Assembly: GCA_025201345.1 (NCBI GenBank)
Contig: JAIXMG010000002.1
Span: 2,187,902-2,251,901, forward strand
Direction of reading: 5' to 3'
DNA from: Thamnidium elegans
Lineage: Eukaryota; Mucoromycota; Mucoromycetes; Mucorales; Mucoraceae
DNA: 64,000 nt
A program made the position numbers and the translations under genes. The notes beneath the pieces are model-generated. The model searched no databases. It was not told where the DNA came from and saw only the letters and a program-made list of their open reading frames with translations. Position 1 is the first letter of the stretch, and each line of letters begins with the position of its first letter. Shown here piece by piece: positions 1 to 13,274 of this stretch.

Positions 1-394
1 AACGTTCTCCCCTCAAGGTCACCAAGGCCATGGGTAAGAAGAAGACTGCCAAGCGCTCCAAGGTCAAGCCTTTCGTCAAGATTGTTAACTACAACCACAT
101 GATGCCCACTCGGTATGAACTTAATTGGCGAATAAATGCAACATAGGAAAAAAAACTAACTGATAATTTTATAGTTACGGTTTGGAATTAGAACAAATCA
201 AGGGTACCGTCTCTGCCGAAACTTTCAAGGAACCTACTCAACGTGAAGATTCCAAGAAGGTAATTATAACTTTTATCTGTTTTTGTTTTGCAGGAAATTA
301 ATTTTTAAAAAAATAATAGGTTATCAAGAAGCTCTTTGAAGAACGTTACCAAACTGGTAAGAACAAGTGGTTCTTCAGCAAGCTCAGATTCTAA
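1..394 (+). CDS. RPL27: 60S ribosomal protein eL27, 3' part
   Basis: Large-subunit cytosolic ribosomal protein; the 5' end lies outside the window. Three exons are visible: 1-112, 175-259 and 320-394. Joined, they read through [19 protein letters not shown], the [13 protein letters not shown] segment, and end WFFSKLRF, which is the characteristic C-terminus of eL27. Both introns are short and AT-rich with GT...AG ends (113-174 and 260-319). The reading frame is intact across both junctions. Identification rests on recognising the family sequence; the start codon and N-terminus cannot be judged here. Confidence 0.95.
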
Positions 395-998
395 GCTCGT
401 TTTTTTTTCTTTCAAATCTGTCATTTTTTAAATTGAAAAATTGTCGACTTTTTTATGTTTGTAATAAATAACAAATCTCTTGAAAATATGCAATGTCTTT
501 TTATGTACATATAACTGTTTTAAAAGCAAGTCTCTATCAGTACTGTCTTTTTTACGAATGATTAGAACTGACATAATAATACCCTTAATTAAAAGGTACA
601 CTTTTGGAAAGTTTTTATCATGTACATAACGTTTATTCTGAAAGAAAGAGAAAAATACCTTCTAGTGTAATTATTATCCTAAGGTAGCTTTAGTTCGTAA
701 ATGGTTTTCAGCTGTTAGACGTACATCAAAGTATTAAACAAGTACAGTAAGGGATTTTGTGCGGTCCGGCAGTCGGAGAAAAAAGTTATACAGACAGGCA
801 GAGAAGAGGGAGGCAGAGATGGGGGGGAGTTCAATGAGAGGATGGGGGGAGAACAATGTAAAATTGTGGTCAGTGGTACAGTCAGATTAAGCCTTCTCTT
901 TCCTTGCACATCAAGTAATGTATCCATCCATCCATCAAAATGTTACTATAGCAACAAACAAACACGGCAGTAAAAAGTTCTAATTGACTTTTATAGAT
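395..998. other. Intergenic, eL27 to uS2
   Basis: No gene is seen. The first part is the 3' region of eL27, and the end should hold the promoter and leader of uS2. The sequence TTTTATAG ends two bases before the uS2 ATG and looks like a splice acceptor, so a leader intron in uS2 is possible but its donor was not fixed. Open frames over 715-1115 are low-complexity or antisense shadows. Confidence 0.5.
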
Positions 999-1982
999 AT
1001 GTCTCGTGTTCCTTCCGTTCTCAACCCCACCGAAGAGGATATCCAACTCCTTTTGAGTGCCCAATGTCACATTGGTACTAAGAACGCCAACACCCGTATG
1101 GCTACTTATATCCACAAGCGTCGTGCTGATGGTAAGAAAAGCTTAGATTTTTTATTTATTTGTTTGTTTATTAGTATTGGAAAATCACCAACACATTTTT
1201 TTTTTTACTAGGTATCAACTTGATCAACATTGGTAAGACTTGGGAAAAGCTCATCCTCGCTGCCCGTGTCATTGCTTCCATTGAGAACGTAAGTTTCTAC
1301 ACCAATATACATAAAATAAAGAAATAGAGAAAGAGAAACTAATAAGGTTTATCATTATTAGCCCCAAGACATTGTTGTTGTCTCTGCTCGTCCTTACGGT
1401 CACCGTGCTGCCCTTAAGTTCGCTAAGTACATTGGTGCTGAAGCCATTGTCGGTCGTTTCACTCCCGGTACCTTCACCAATTACATCACCCGTTCTTTCC
1501 GTGAACCCCGTTTGATTATCTGTACTGATCCTCGTTCTGATTTCCAAGCTATCCTCGAAGCTTCTTATGTCAACATCCCCGTTATCTCTCTTGCTGATAC
1601 CGATTCTTCTCTTCAATATGTTGATGTTGCTATCCCCACTAACAACAAGGCCAAGCACGCTATTGGTTTGATCTACTGGCTCATGGCTCGTGCCGTCCTC
1701 CGTCTCCGTGGTACTTTGGACTACGAGACCGCTTGGGACGTCATGGTTGATATGTTCTTCTACCGTGATCCTGAGGATATCGAGAAGGAAAACGCTGAAG
1801 CCGAGATCGAGGAAGGTGATTTCGCTGCCACTGCTGAGGCTGCCACTGGTGAGTGGGCTGTTGAAGGTGAGGCCACTGAAGGTGTTGCCGGTATTGCTGC
1901 CGCTGCTGACTGGTCTGCTTCTCGCACTACCGATTGGGCTGATGAAACCGAAGCTCCCGCTACCTCTTCTTGGGAAGCTTAA
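999..1982 (+). CDS. RPS0: 40S ribosomal protein uS2 (S0/RPSA)
   Basis: Small-subunit ribosomal protein of the uS2 family (yeast Rps0, animal laminin-receptor RPSA). Exons 999-1131, 1212-1288 and 1362-1982 give 276 residues in frame. The start reads [20 protein letters not shown]. Family hallmarks follow: [53 protein letters not shown] and [20 protein letters not shown]. The eukaryote-specific acidic C-terminus carries repeated Trp motifs (EWAVEGE, DWSAS, TDWADE, SSWEA), as is usual for eukaryotic uS2. The start is the first ATG in frame with the conserved N-terminus. Codon choice is biased to C-ending codons, as expected of a highly expressed gene. Confidence 0.97.
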
Positions 1983-2247
1983 ATTTTATCTATTGTAATA
2001 ATTTAATAAAATTACTTTTTAAAAACAAACAAATGCAATTAGCATTATTTATTTATTTTTTCGAAAAAAAAAGGGAGAAGTTTTTCGAGTATGATATTAA
2101 GGAGCTTTTTTATTATTATACCGTCGTGTCATTTAGTACTCCCTGCTTATATGTATTGTTACACATGGAATAAATTATCTGTCCTTATTTTTTTATTTTT
2201 ATATTATAAAATATTATCTCTTTCCTTTCCTTCTCATCACATTCATA

Positions 2248-3387
<1,140 letters not shown>

Positions 3388-3484
3388 TTTATATTTCCCC
3401 ATACACAAACACATCCAAATTTAGTATTTTAATTTACCATATAATCTCACTTTTTACATATACAAAAAAAAAAATTTTTATTAT

Positions 3485-6400
3485 TTATAATTTTCTTTTT
3501 TTTTGTACATTTTTCTTTCGTTGAGTACCAGGCGTAAAGTTATCAACACGAACGTCTTCTACATGATTATAAGTGGATTCTTCCACTCCTTTTCTCTTTG
3601 GAGTTAGGCTTTGTTGTGCTGAACTTTCTTTAACGGCAGGGGATTTAGCATTGCTTTGCTTTTTAAAAGTTCCTTTAGTAGAATTGGCAGCAGGAGTGGA
3701 GGCAGGAGCATCAATATCTTTTTGACTTTTCGAGCTTTCTTTAGGAGAATACCCTCCTCTTTTCTTTTGTTTATCATTCTTCTTTTTTAGCTTGGAAAGC
3801 CTCTTACGCTCTCTTTCTCTTCTTAAAAGCTCTTCAAATGAATATGCGTCGTCTCCTATACTTTTTTCTTCAGTAACAGTTTCTTTCAAAGTGTCTTCTA
3901 TTTTAGCTCGCTTATTTGTAAGAGATAAATCGGAAACTGTCGGTGATTCTAATTCATCGTTATTTTTTTGAACGCCATCTTGACTGTTTTCTGTTGGTGT
4001 TTCTTGAGAGACATCCTCAACAAATCTTTTCCTTGTTGTAGAAGTATTTTTATTGATCTTAGTCTTTTTTTTTTTTGATGTAGTCTCCACATTGGGTATC
4101 TCAGCCTCGATTCCTTTGGTACCTTCTTCAGTAGGTATATTTTGATATATTTTTTTCAATTTTGTGTTTTTAGTGTTCTTACTAAGTTTTTCAGCTGCAT
4201 TAATATCTTGAGTTTGTTCATTAGAGCGTGTCTCTTCGACACGAATTTCTTCAGTGGACTCTGATGATACGATCTCGATATGTTCTTCTTGAGAAACAGT
4301 CTTCTCGATTTGCTTTACAGGTTCTTCCACATGTTTATTTTCAGAGTCTTTTCTTTTTTTACTAGGAGTTTGTTCAATCTCTACAGGTTCAATATTCGTA
4401 TTTTCAAGATTTGAAGAAGTAATAATTTCTTCCGATTTTACTACTAGTTGTTTATCTAGCAAATTATTAGATGTATCTTTTTCTTTCAAGGCATTTAGTT
4501 TTCTGCGTTTAGGCCTTTTAATAGGTGTAGTCTCGGTACTTGGCGCGATAGAATCGACTTCCTTAATATGCTCTACTGGAGTTTCTTTAACTGGTATTTT
4601 TTTTTTAGGTTTCTTGGCTCTAGAGTTCATTTTCGAAATAGGCTCCTCGACACCGGTTTCTTCATTAGTTTCGGTAGGAATGCTTTCAACGGGTATATTA
4701 AGTATTTTTTTCGCTACTGGACTCTTTGATCTTGTGCGACTTGCTATTGGGATCCTCGGCCTTGGAGCATTGTATACTGGGATACTAGATCTTGTGTTCA
4801 TCGCCACGGGAGTCCTCGGTTTTCGGGAATTCCTTCGTACTGGGGCCGTTTCTTCTAGTAAACTCTCTGTTGGTTTCTGTTCTACTGGGTTCTGTTCTAC
4901 TTGGGTCTGTTCTACTGAAGAATTTGCTGATCGGTTTTTGACTTTTGAATTCCTCACTTCTTCACTTGGAGGAACTTCAGCCTTGGTAGTCCGATTAGTA
5001 TCTACATTACCAGGTACATCATTCGATTTGACTTGGTCGTTATCAGATTCTGATTTTATATCGGCTAGATTTATTTGATTTTCAGACAACTTTTGAGTTT
5101 GGCTTCTAGATGTCCTTTTAGGTCTAAAACCGTATACTACTTGCATTTTAACGCCTGCGCTGCCTATACTGTTCTTTGGAGTTGGATTTTCTAGCTCTAC
5201 GGTTTCTGGTACCACATATTCTCGCCTTGTATGGACTCGTTTTTTAGGAACTCGCTTTTCAGCTTTTAACTTCTCAGCTTTTAACTTTTCGGTTATTAAC
5301 TTATCTGCTTTTAACTTTTCAGCCTCTACCCTTTCAGATTCTAATTTTTCGATTTTTCTGTTTTCAGCATCTTGCATTTCAGTTACTTGTTTTTCATTTT
5401 CTCGCATCTTGGCTCCGCGTGGATTCTTGGCTCTTCGTTTTTCAGTTAATCCCCGTTCTACTTCTAGCTTTTCAACTTCCAGCCTTTCAACTTCCAGCCT
5501 TTCAGCGACTCGCTCTTGTTTTTTTGCGTTTCCCTTCCTTGATGACTTATATTTGTCCGTATTTTCTGCTAACTCTACTAATATCGGTGTCATAAGAGGA
5601 CTTGTTGATTTTTGATATTGATCTGGATTTTGATCTATTGTAACTGAATCAGATATATTAGAGCTGTCGTCTAGATCTGAAAACGGTTCTTTTGATCCAA
5701 AAGTTGTTTCCAAGAAATTACATATATAGCCAATATCAAATTCGTCATTATTGGGTACAATTTCGTTCAATATATCTGGATCACTAATAAAAGAAAAGGA
5801 TGTTAATTTAAGATATATCAAAATATTATTGAAACATACTTACTCTAATTCGTCTGGAGCGTCAAGATATAAATCATTGTCTGAGTCTCCGATCGAACCT
5901 TTAACGTATCGTCCTACTGATCCTTCAGCTGTATATCCAAATGAATCAGTTATATTTACATTCTCAACTTCTTCCTCTTCGTCAGATTCACTTTCACTAT
6001 CATCCTGTGAGACATAATTTCCCATAAGATGAACACCACTGTATGTACGGTATAAGATAGAGAATATATTTATTTTTATTTTTACTTACTTTGGACCAAC
6101 GGATCGAAAAAGGATTTTTTCACCTTTTAAGCAAGTAATGTCAATTATGTGTTGCTCAATCTTTTCCGGGATCAATGAGCATAATAAAAATCGCGTATCT
6201 TGAAACTCCATATAAACGGATGTTCTTTCCGGACCTTGGAAACTACTAATAGAAGCCTAAAAAAGGGGTAACTTTGACATCAGTTATTTTGAAAGCTTGC
6301 CCATCTGAAAGTAAAAAAAAAAAAAAAAATACCATGGTTATTTTGAACGATCCATCAACGGAAACCGCTCGGGTTTTCCCAGGTTCTATTTCTAAACCTA

Positions 6401-6489
6401 AAAAACGTGTTAAAGGTTAACATTAAGAGTTTGGTACACATGTATATAAAAAGAACCAAATTTATACCCCAAAGCCCTCTCACTTTCAT
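3485..6489 (-). CDS. Nucleoplasmin-like-domain protein with long charged tail, no FKBP domain
   Basis: Five exons on the minus strand: 6489-6468, 6397-6333, 6256-6090, 6038-5844 and 5783-3485. They total 2,748 nt, 915 residues in frame. The N-terminus reads MKVRGLWGLEIEPGKT, then FKITMASISSFQGPERTSVY, and GVHLMGNYVS near residue 90. This is the nucleoplasmin-like (NPL) fold found at the N-terminus of Fpr3/Fpr4 and FKBP39/41 histone chaperones. An acidic tract (SESESDEEEEVE) follows. The rest is about 760 residues of disordered Lys/Glu/Thr/Ser-rich sequence with short KLEVER/KLKAEK-type repeats and a basic end, KKNVQKKRKL. The C-terminal FKBP peptidyl-prolyl isomerase domain normally fused to NPL in Fpr3/4 is not present before the stop. 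A nucleolar or chromatin histone-chaperone role is inferred. The start ATG is the only one in frame ahead of the domain. Confidence 0.8.
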
Positions 6490-6583
6490 ATTTATTTGTT
6501 TTTGAAAAAAAAAAAGTGAATAAAATGTAAAAAGTTTTTATTTATTTATTTGATATGTTTGTGTGATATGATTATGACTGGCT

Positions 6584-9210
6584 TTAATTTATATTTTCAA
6601 GTAAATTCCAACTATTAAACCAAAGGCGATTGGAATAGTTCTGAATTTCTCCTACCATGCCAAAAGAGAAAGGTGCAAAATGAATAAAATTAGCAAGAAC
6701 AAGTGAAAATACGACGCCATATACTGTGTAACGACTCTGGCTCGTCATACTACTACAGAAATGCTCCATTAAAAATGGCACCATAAATACACTAAAATAA
6801 AGTGCTGGGAAATAATGGTGAATGTACGTAACACGACCCATCATGAAGAAAGGGATATAGTGAAAGAACCATCCATAAAAGAATAATTTTCCTACGGATA
6901 TGAATTGGGTCCATCGTGCTATTTATGAAAAATTAGTCATGGATACGATTGTCGTAGTTTTTTTTTTTTTTTTTTACCTGGTGTCATATCGATTATTTGA
7001 CGCTTTTGTCGAATGTTATAAGCTACAATCGCAACTGGGAATGATAAAATTGAAATAAACGAAGTCCACCAAACAGAAGGATTTCCCAAAAGATAATACT
7101 TGATGTTATTGTCGTCCCATGAGCACATACGAAGACCGACGCTAACCATGGGCCACTCGGTAGGTCCTGAAGCCAATATATCATCCTTATCAGGGTCGAT
7201 AACCAAAGCGTTATTAGTATTCCACATTACCACATTCAAGTGCCAGAAATCCTCAAAGAAATTAGACTTGTAAACGCCAAGAGGTGCAGGAGGTACTATT
7301 CTCGACAACAATGAAAAAAAAATTAGTATTATAAAATTAACGCGTATATATAAACTATACTATACAGGCATCATTATGGTGTTCTTCTACATTCCACATA
7401 GTATGAGGATCAGATGGACTACTTTTTCTGTCACATACAACTTCTTGTTGTCTAAAACCCCATTGAGGTAAAACTACACCTCGTGAAGCCAAAACACAGT
7501 CCAAATGTACGTGGCGTAATCTGAATCGCGTAGTTAAAGCTTTAATTGTATCAGATTTGAGTCCAGAGATATCCTTAACAACTTCTATCTTCCAGTTATC
7601 TTGTAGATCACCAATTTCCTCTGTACCATACGCGCTTACTTCCCAATTTTTGGAAGAAATGGGTGCATTAATAGGATGACTATGTAAATTACGACCGGAC
7701 ATCATATGAGCTAAGCGAACAATATCGCCGTCTCTAATCAATGTAATTCCTTCTTCAGCTTTTACGACTCCACCAAAAATGTCACGGGGTTGACGGACTA
7801 ACCAGTTATTATTTGAATCCTTGAATGAGTAGGCTGTAATTTGTTGTTGCTTTGACCCTTCAGGGTAAATACTTTGATGAGAATGTAATAAGCCTCCACC
7901 ATACCCAAAGTTTTTCAAAGTAATATTAGATCCAAAGGCAATCTCTAAAGGATAGTCCTTGAAGGAACTTCCGTTTAATCTTGCTTGAAATAAAGAGCCC
8001 ATAACAGTATCTCCAGGACCACTATTACTCAATATATAAAAATGAGCTGCAAAACTAGCCATGTAAATCGAAGCTGGGATAACAATAAGACAAACAGCAC
8101 GCGCTAACCAATGTCCTAGATAGGTCTTTTTGGGCATTTGAATATCTCCCAACATATCCCAAAGGTCTTCCAACGTATATGTACCAGCCAATGCAACAGC
8201 AAACAGACCAACCCATTTAACACTAAGGACGCAGCCAAGTGACATACCAAGTGCTGAAATCCAACCCCACCAGGAGAGTGAAAAGGGTCTAAAACAAATA
8301 AATATGCACGTCAGTTTTTAAAAAAAAAATCATCTTGAATATAGTTAAATTAGTTTTTACCTATTTCTTACTGAACGAAATCCAGCTAAACAAAAGAACG
8401 TGGCACCAGTAAAGAAAAGCAACATAGAATCCAATAAAACAAATCTACTAATGGTCAATAAAGCATTATCGAATAAAACCAAAAAACCGGCCAAGACAGA
8501 AGACACGAGAGAAAACTTTAATAAACGTGCTGTTCCAAATGCAATAGGAACTAACATAACTCCCCAAGCAGCGTTAAAGATACGCATAGTATGAATATCA
8601 AGTTCTTCAGGATACTCTTTACCAGAGTCAAAAGTAAAAGAGCCATTGTAGTTTGCAATTTTACCAGATAAACCGACCAACATTTTTCCTAGAGGAGGGT
8701 GAACATCATGATAAAATTCATTTTTTAAGTAGAATGAGCCAAACTATATAGAAATGTTAGCTAGACGCGTCCTTATTGTTAAATATGCGTATCTACCTTG
8801 CCAAAATGTGCCTGAAACAAATAATTAATGTCAGCAAAATAAAAAAAATTAATGTCTTTTCCCTTGTTACCTCATCCCAAATGACTTTTCTTGATAGGCC
8901 AATTAATCGAAATCGTGTCCAAAAAGAAAATAGGGTTAACATAGTCAATGCTAATGTATTTTTATGATTATATATAAATCTCAATGTCTATTATGTCACT
9001 TGTTAATACATTTTAACTTTGTAGTATTATGATTATTATTGTTATTACTTTGTTGTTGTAATATTGCTTTTTAAATACTTTGCTATCCTTTTCATCAGAC
9101 AATGTAAATTTTTCATTGCTTACAGGAACAGGTTCATAAGTATCAGAATACTTTGGTGGAGGAGAGTCCGGTGCCTGAGACACGTTATGTCTTCTCTTTA
9201 AAGTGTCCAT
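6584..9210 (-). CDS. Protein O-mannosyltransferase, PMT2/POMT2 type
   Basis: ER membrane enzyme moving mannose from dolichyl-phosphate-mannose to Ser/Thr (family knowledge, GT39). The start MDTLKRRHN at 9210 opens a short cytosolic tail. The first membrane segment (about 8984-8866) ends in KVIWDE, joined to a 15-nt exon encoding AHFGK and then FGSFYLKNEFYHDVHPPLGK. This gives the DE...HFGKF signature with the catalytic Asp/Glu, and HDVHPPLGK points to the PMT2 subfamily. The large exon around 8290-7360 holds further helices and the three MIR motifs (LLHSHQS, NLHSHPI, HLDCVLASRG region). Later exons give the C-terminal multi-spanning part, ending RLWFNSWNLLENIN. At least seven exons are needed; all joins inspected keep frame. 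PMT1 and PMT4 subfamilies fit less well. Confidence 0.92.
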
Positions 9211-9355
9211 GATTTATAAAGAGAAAAAGAGAAAAGAATAGTGATTTGGTAAATATTTATATCTTCATTCTTTAATTTAATAAACGATGCATTAATGAAT
9301 TTCCTAAAAGCTGTGACCCTTTTCTCTCTCTTTTTTTTTTTTGTTTTTGTTTATA

Positions 9356-9527
9356 ATGACCATTTTTAGAAACTGTCTAATCCCAACATGGTCAAAACGT
9401 TCGATGCATACTTTAAAAAGACTGCAACGGCCCATCAGTGTAGCACCTATGGTTGATATTACTACACCTGTAACTATTTATTTGCTTTTTTGACATTAGA
9501 CTTTTTTTAAGCCTTCAATCACTTACT

Positions 9528-9565
<38 letters not shown>

Positions 9566-10639
9566 TACATAGCAATTCTTGGAACTATTACATATCATAT
9601 CGGGAAAAGATCGTTACGATTACTATACTGAAATGCATCATTGTCAGGCAATTCTTCATCATGCCGATCACTTGGATCGTTTTGTAGGTACACCTCGATC
9701 CAACATTGTAGTTCAATTAGGCGGATCTGACATTGAACCCATGGCACAAGCAACCAAGTTATTACAAGACTATGGATATAAACATGTCAATATTAATAAC
9801 GGTTGTCCTAGTCCTAACGTACAACATGGTAGCTTTGGTGCGGTTTTGATGAGGACCCCTGAATTAGTAGCTGATATGCTTTCTGCCATGGTGAAACACA
9901 ATGTGACTATCCCTGTCACTGTCAAATGTCGTACTGGTGTAGACCATCAGGATGATTTCGACTTTTTAACAAATTATGTCAAAGTATTAAATCAAAGTGA
10001 AAGGCCGCCACCTCATCTTATTGTTCATGCTAGAAAATGTATACTAAAGGGGTTATCTCCTAAACAAAATAGAATGATACCGCCCTTAAATTATGAAAGA
10101 GTATTTGAGCTGTCAAAAGCCTTTCCAGATTTACCAATAACAATTAATGGTGGGTTTACTGAAGTGGACCAAATCAAGAATGTATTAGAAAAAGTAGATG
10201 GGTGCATGATTGGTAGAAAAGGTATATCGAATGCTTATATAGATATCGCATATACTCATATACATATAATTAGTGATGGATGAACCCATTTTCTTGCAAG
10301 CTTTAGATCAAGAAATATATAATGATGAGCAAGTAAAATCAATCGAGCGAATCACTAGTGAATACTTGGGTAACTAAAAACCATTCACCCTTTTGTTTTT
10401 CTTTACTGACCATACATATATAAATAGATTACGTCGATAAACTATACTCAAGACCATTGGGCAAAGACGAATACGGATTACCACCTGCCACACTTATGGT
10501 TCGACCACTGATGCCACTATACAAAGGTCGTCAAGGCCGTAATTTCCGTCGTCATATTCAAGAAAAGCTAAAACATGATAAATTACCTACCCAATTTTCC
10601 AATCTAGTTTCGACTTCTTTAATGCAAAGTAAAATATAA
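9356..10639 (+). CDS. tRNA-dihydrouridine synthase, bacterial DusA type
   Basis: FMN enzyme reducing uridines of the tRNA D-loop. Exons 9356-9469, 9573-10221, 10274-10369 and 10428-10639 give 356 residues in frame. Sequence landmarks in order: SVAPMVDITTP, YYTEMHHCQAILHH, VVQLGGSDIEPMA, NNGCPSPNVQHGSFGA with the catalytic Cys, TVKCRTGVDHQDDFDFL, then VHARKCILKGLSPKQNR followed by IPPLNYERV, and ITINGGF. The HARK...KGLSPK.NR block is diagnostic of bacterial DusA rather than eukaryotic Dus1-4. The first 26 residues are basic and Ser/Thr/Arg-rich without acidic residues, so a mitochondrial presequence is plausible (inference). Intron 1 carries about 33 consecutive A residues. The gene diverges from the PMT gene with only about 145 nt between starts. 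Confidence 0.92.
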
Positions 10640-10712
10640 AGTTTTTAAAATAATTTTTTTTTAATAGTAAAGAGGGAAAAATGTACAAAATGCTGAGAGT
10701 ATGGGATTCGCT

Positions 10713-11080
10713 TTAATGAGATAAGAACTTTCTACCCTTCATACGACGTCTAATAATAACACGGCGACCGGTCTTGGTAGCTAAACGACCTAAAAATCCA
10801 TGTCTTCTCTTACGGACAAGTTGAGAGGGTTGATAAGAGTTACCATAAGTAACAAAACGCATTTGAGTTGCTGTATTTAACCCACTGAGAGGGTTACGGA
10901 AGGCACCCAAACTATATGAAACTGATCAGACTTTTCTTTTCTTTTTCTTTCAAACATGTCAAAAAAAAAAGTAATTTACCTGGCAGATAAAATGCTAGAT
11001 CCTTGAGTAAGCATAGTAGGACGGGCAGCTGCGACAGCACCGAATCTAGCTGAGGCTGTTGACCATAATTGTTGAAACAT
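10713..11080 (-). CDS. Mitochondrial large-subunit ribosomal protein bL34m
   Basis: Two exons, 11080-10980 and 10911-10713, give 99 residues. The N-terminal part [20 protein letters not shown] is a typical cleavable mitochondrial presequence (basic, no acidic residues, Ala/Ser/Gln-rich). The C-terminal 45 residues are a canonical bL34: [19 protein letters not shown], then [20 protein letters not shown] and RKFLSH. bL34 is a tiny, very basic protein of the mitoribosome. The gene is convergent with the Dus gene (74 nt between stops). It is divergent from the zinc transporter, with which it shares the 11081-11503 upstream region. Confidence 0.95.
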
Positions 11081-11503
11081 TGTATATACTGTAATTAAAA
11101 AAGGGCTTTTTTTTTATTATTCCCCTGCCCTTGCTAAATGGCGCTGGGGACCAGTTTGAAGTAGTGAAACAAGTCACTCCTATGGCTTATTTGATTGGCT
11201 AATCTGGAAAGCACCTCCAAATTTTACATGATTTTTCAAAATGAATAGCAAAATCAAGACAAAAATTTCTGGCTCTATTTGTTGTTATAGTAACCATTGT
11301 CATTGTTTTGAAGTTTCTTGTTAGAATGGGAAAGCTTATTTAATTTAATTTATGCTTTTTGCGAAACAGTTGAAAAGACAATGTTATTGGCTAGGTCTAC
11401 ATGCCAAAAATAGCTATATAAATTTACCCTCTTTCTTTTTTTTTTCTCTCTCTTTTTTTTTCTTTCCGAAAAAAAAATACATATTTTATATATTAAAATT
11501 AGT
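11081..11503. promoter_or_regulatory. Shared upstream region, bL34m / zinc transporter
   Basis: Divergent intergenic stretch. Two inverted CCAAT boxes (ATTGG) are seen near 11194 and 11384. A TATATAAA box at 11415-11422 lies about 80 nt ahead of the zinc transporter ATG. The stretch from there to the ATG is a pyrimidine-rich leader, then A-rich. The motifs are visible; their use as promoter elements is inferred. Confidence 0.4.
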
Positions 11504-13002
11504 ATGAGTACCTCAGAAAGAGAACCACTCTTAGCACCTATACATAATGTACCTTTACCAAGTGGTTCAGTCGTTTCGTATACTTACTCGCAACATAACT
11601 GTTCCAACGTAACTTTAAAGGACCGTTCAGCTGCAAAATCAACTAAACGGAAACTATGGTTCGCCGTAGTTTTAGCTTGTTGCTTTTTTTTCACTGAATT
11701 GATTGCAGGTTATTTTGCAAATTCACTAGGTAACACATTTTTTTAAAAAAAACTTGTAAATAACGAGAGAAAGCGAGAAAAAAAAATCCTGACATGCAAA
11801 AAATAACATATAGCTTTGATGTCCGATGCGTTTCATTTGTTATCTGATGTTGCTAGTTTTATCGTTGCTCTAGTTGCTATCTTTTTAGCAGAGAAGCCTC
11901 CAACAAAGAGTAAGTAAAGAAAAAGAAAAAAAAAGTCTTAAAAGAAAAGGGGGGGATGCTAAATTAAAATTTACAGGACATAGCTTCGGTTTTCACCGTG
12001 CAGAAGTGATTGCAGCGCTTATATCTGTTTTAACGATTTGGGTTCTTACTGCTTTTTTGGTACATGAAGCCATTCAACGTATAAAAAACCCTCAAGAAAT
12101 CAATGCAAAGTTGGTAAGCTTAAATTTCAATCTGTACTAAAAAAAATACATGACCTAATTTGAAATATTATATGATAGATGTGCATTACTGCCTCTATTG
12201 GTGTTGCTGTCAATATAATGTAAGTATTATTTATGTTTCATCTATATATCGAGATAATTGACTGTATATATATAGTTTAGCATATGTGTTAGGCGGTCAT
12301 CACCATGGGCATTCTCATGACGAGGAAGATAATAGTCATGTCGAATCCAGTCCAATTACTGAGTCCGTACCCCATAAGGTAGTAGACTCTATCGGACTTT
12401 TTAATAGACCGACGTAACTTAGACTCCATTTTTTTTTTAGGAAACTAATATTAACCTTAGGGCCGCTGCACTCCATGTTCTTGGCGATCTTTTAGCTTCC
12501 GTCGGTAAGTAATTATTATTTTTTTTTAGTCGCTTGCATATATATTTTATTAATTTTTCTTTTTTCAGGTGTACTTATTTCTTCAATTATCCTTATCTTT
12601 AAACCTCATTTGACCATTGTTGACCCTTTATGTACATTTGTCTTTTCAATCCTTGTTTTGTATACGACTTATCATCTTGTCAAGGATTCATTAGCCGTAT
12701 TAATGGAAGGAGTGCCGGGAAATATTCATCCTGATTTAATCGAGAAATCGTTGTTGGGTGTTCCTGGTGTTATTGCTGTACACGATTTACATGTTTGGAC
12801 GTTATCTCCCGGCAAGTATTCTTTGACTGCTCATATTAAGATTGACCATAAATCGAATGCCAATTATGACGAGATTTTATCAAAGGGGCAACATATTGTA
12901 TGCGATCTTTATGGTGTACATCATTCAACACTTCAAATAGAATCTGACAATACTGCTTTTACAAGCCATTGTAATCCCGAATTATGCGCTCCAAGAACCT
13001 AA
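11504..13002 (+). CDS. CDF-family zinc transporter (ZnT2/Zrc1-like)
   Basis: Proton-coupled cation diffusion facilitator that moves Zn2+ out of the cytosol, probably into the vacuole or another organelle (family knowledge). Several exons: 11504-11729, 11814 onward, and so on, with the last exon ending at 13002. Landmarks: an N-terminal REPLLAP leader; TM1 FAVVLACCFFFTELIAGYFA; TM2 ALMSDAFHLLSDVASF with the HxxxD zinc site; SFGFHRAEVIAALISV; a His-rich loop GGHHHGHSHDEEDNSH; AALHVLGDLLASVGVLIS with the second HxxxD; and a C-terminal domain with VIAVHDLHVWTLSPG, then HSTLQIE. Both intramembrane metal sites are intact. The His-rich cytosolic loop sits between TM4 and TM5 as in ZnT2/3/8 and Zrc1. 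Plasma-membrane export cannot be excluded. Confidence 0.94.
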
Positions 13003-13274
13003 TTTAGCCTTTTTTTTTATTTTGTCACATTTACATCTTACCCCCATTTCTGACATATAAACTAAAAGCCTCTTCATTGATTGGTTTTTTTTTGGTTTTT
13101 TTTTTTTTTTTTTTGGTGCTAAATTATTTAATAGTGATCACATTTTTTTGATTGCTCTATGTTACACACATCGGTAAAATAAAATTATATATTTCATAAG
13201 AAAAAAGATTATTTTTGATTTACTTCTTTTTTTCTTTTCTTATACTTTTTTTATAACAAAAAAAAAAAAAAAAA

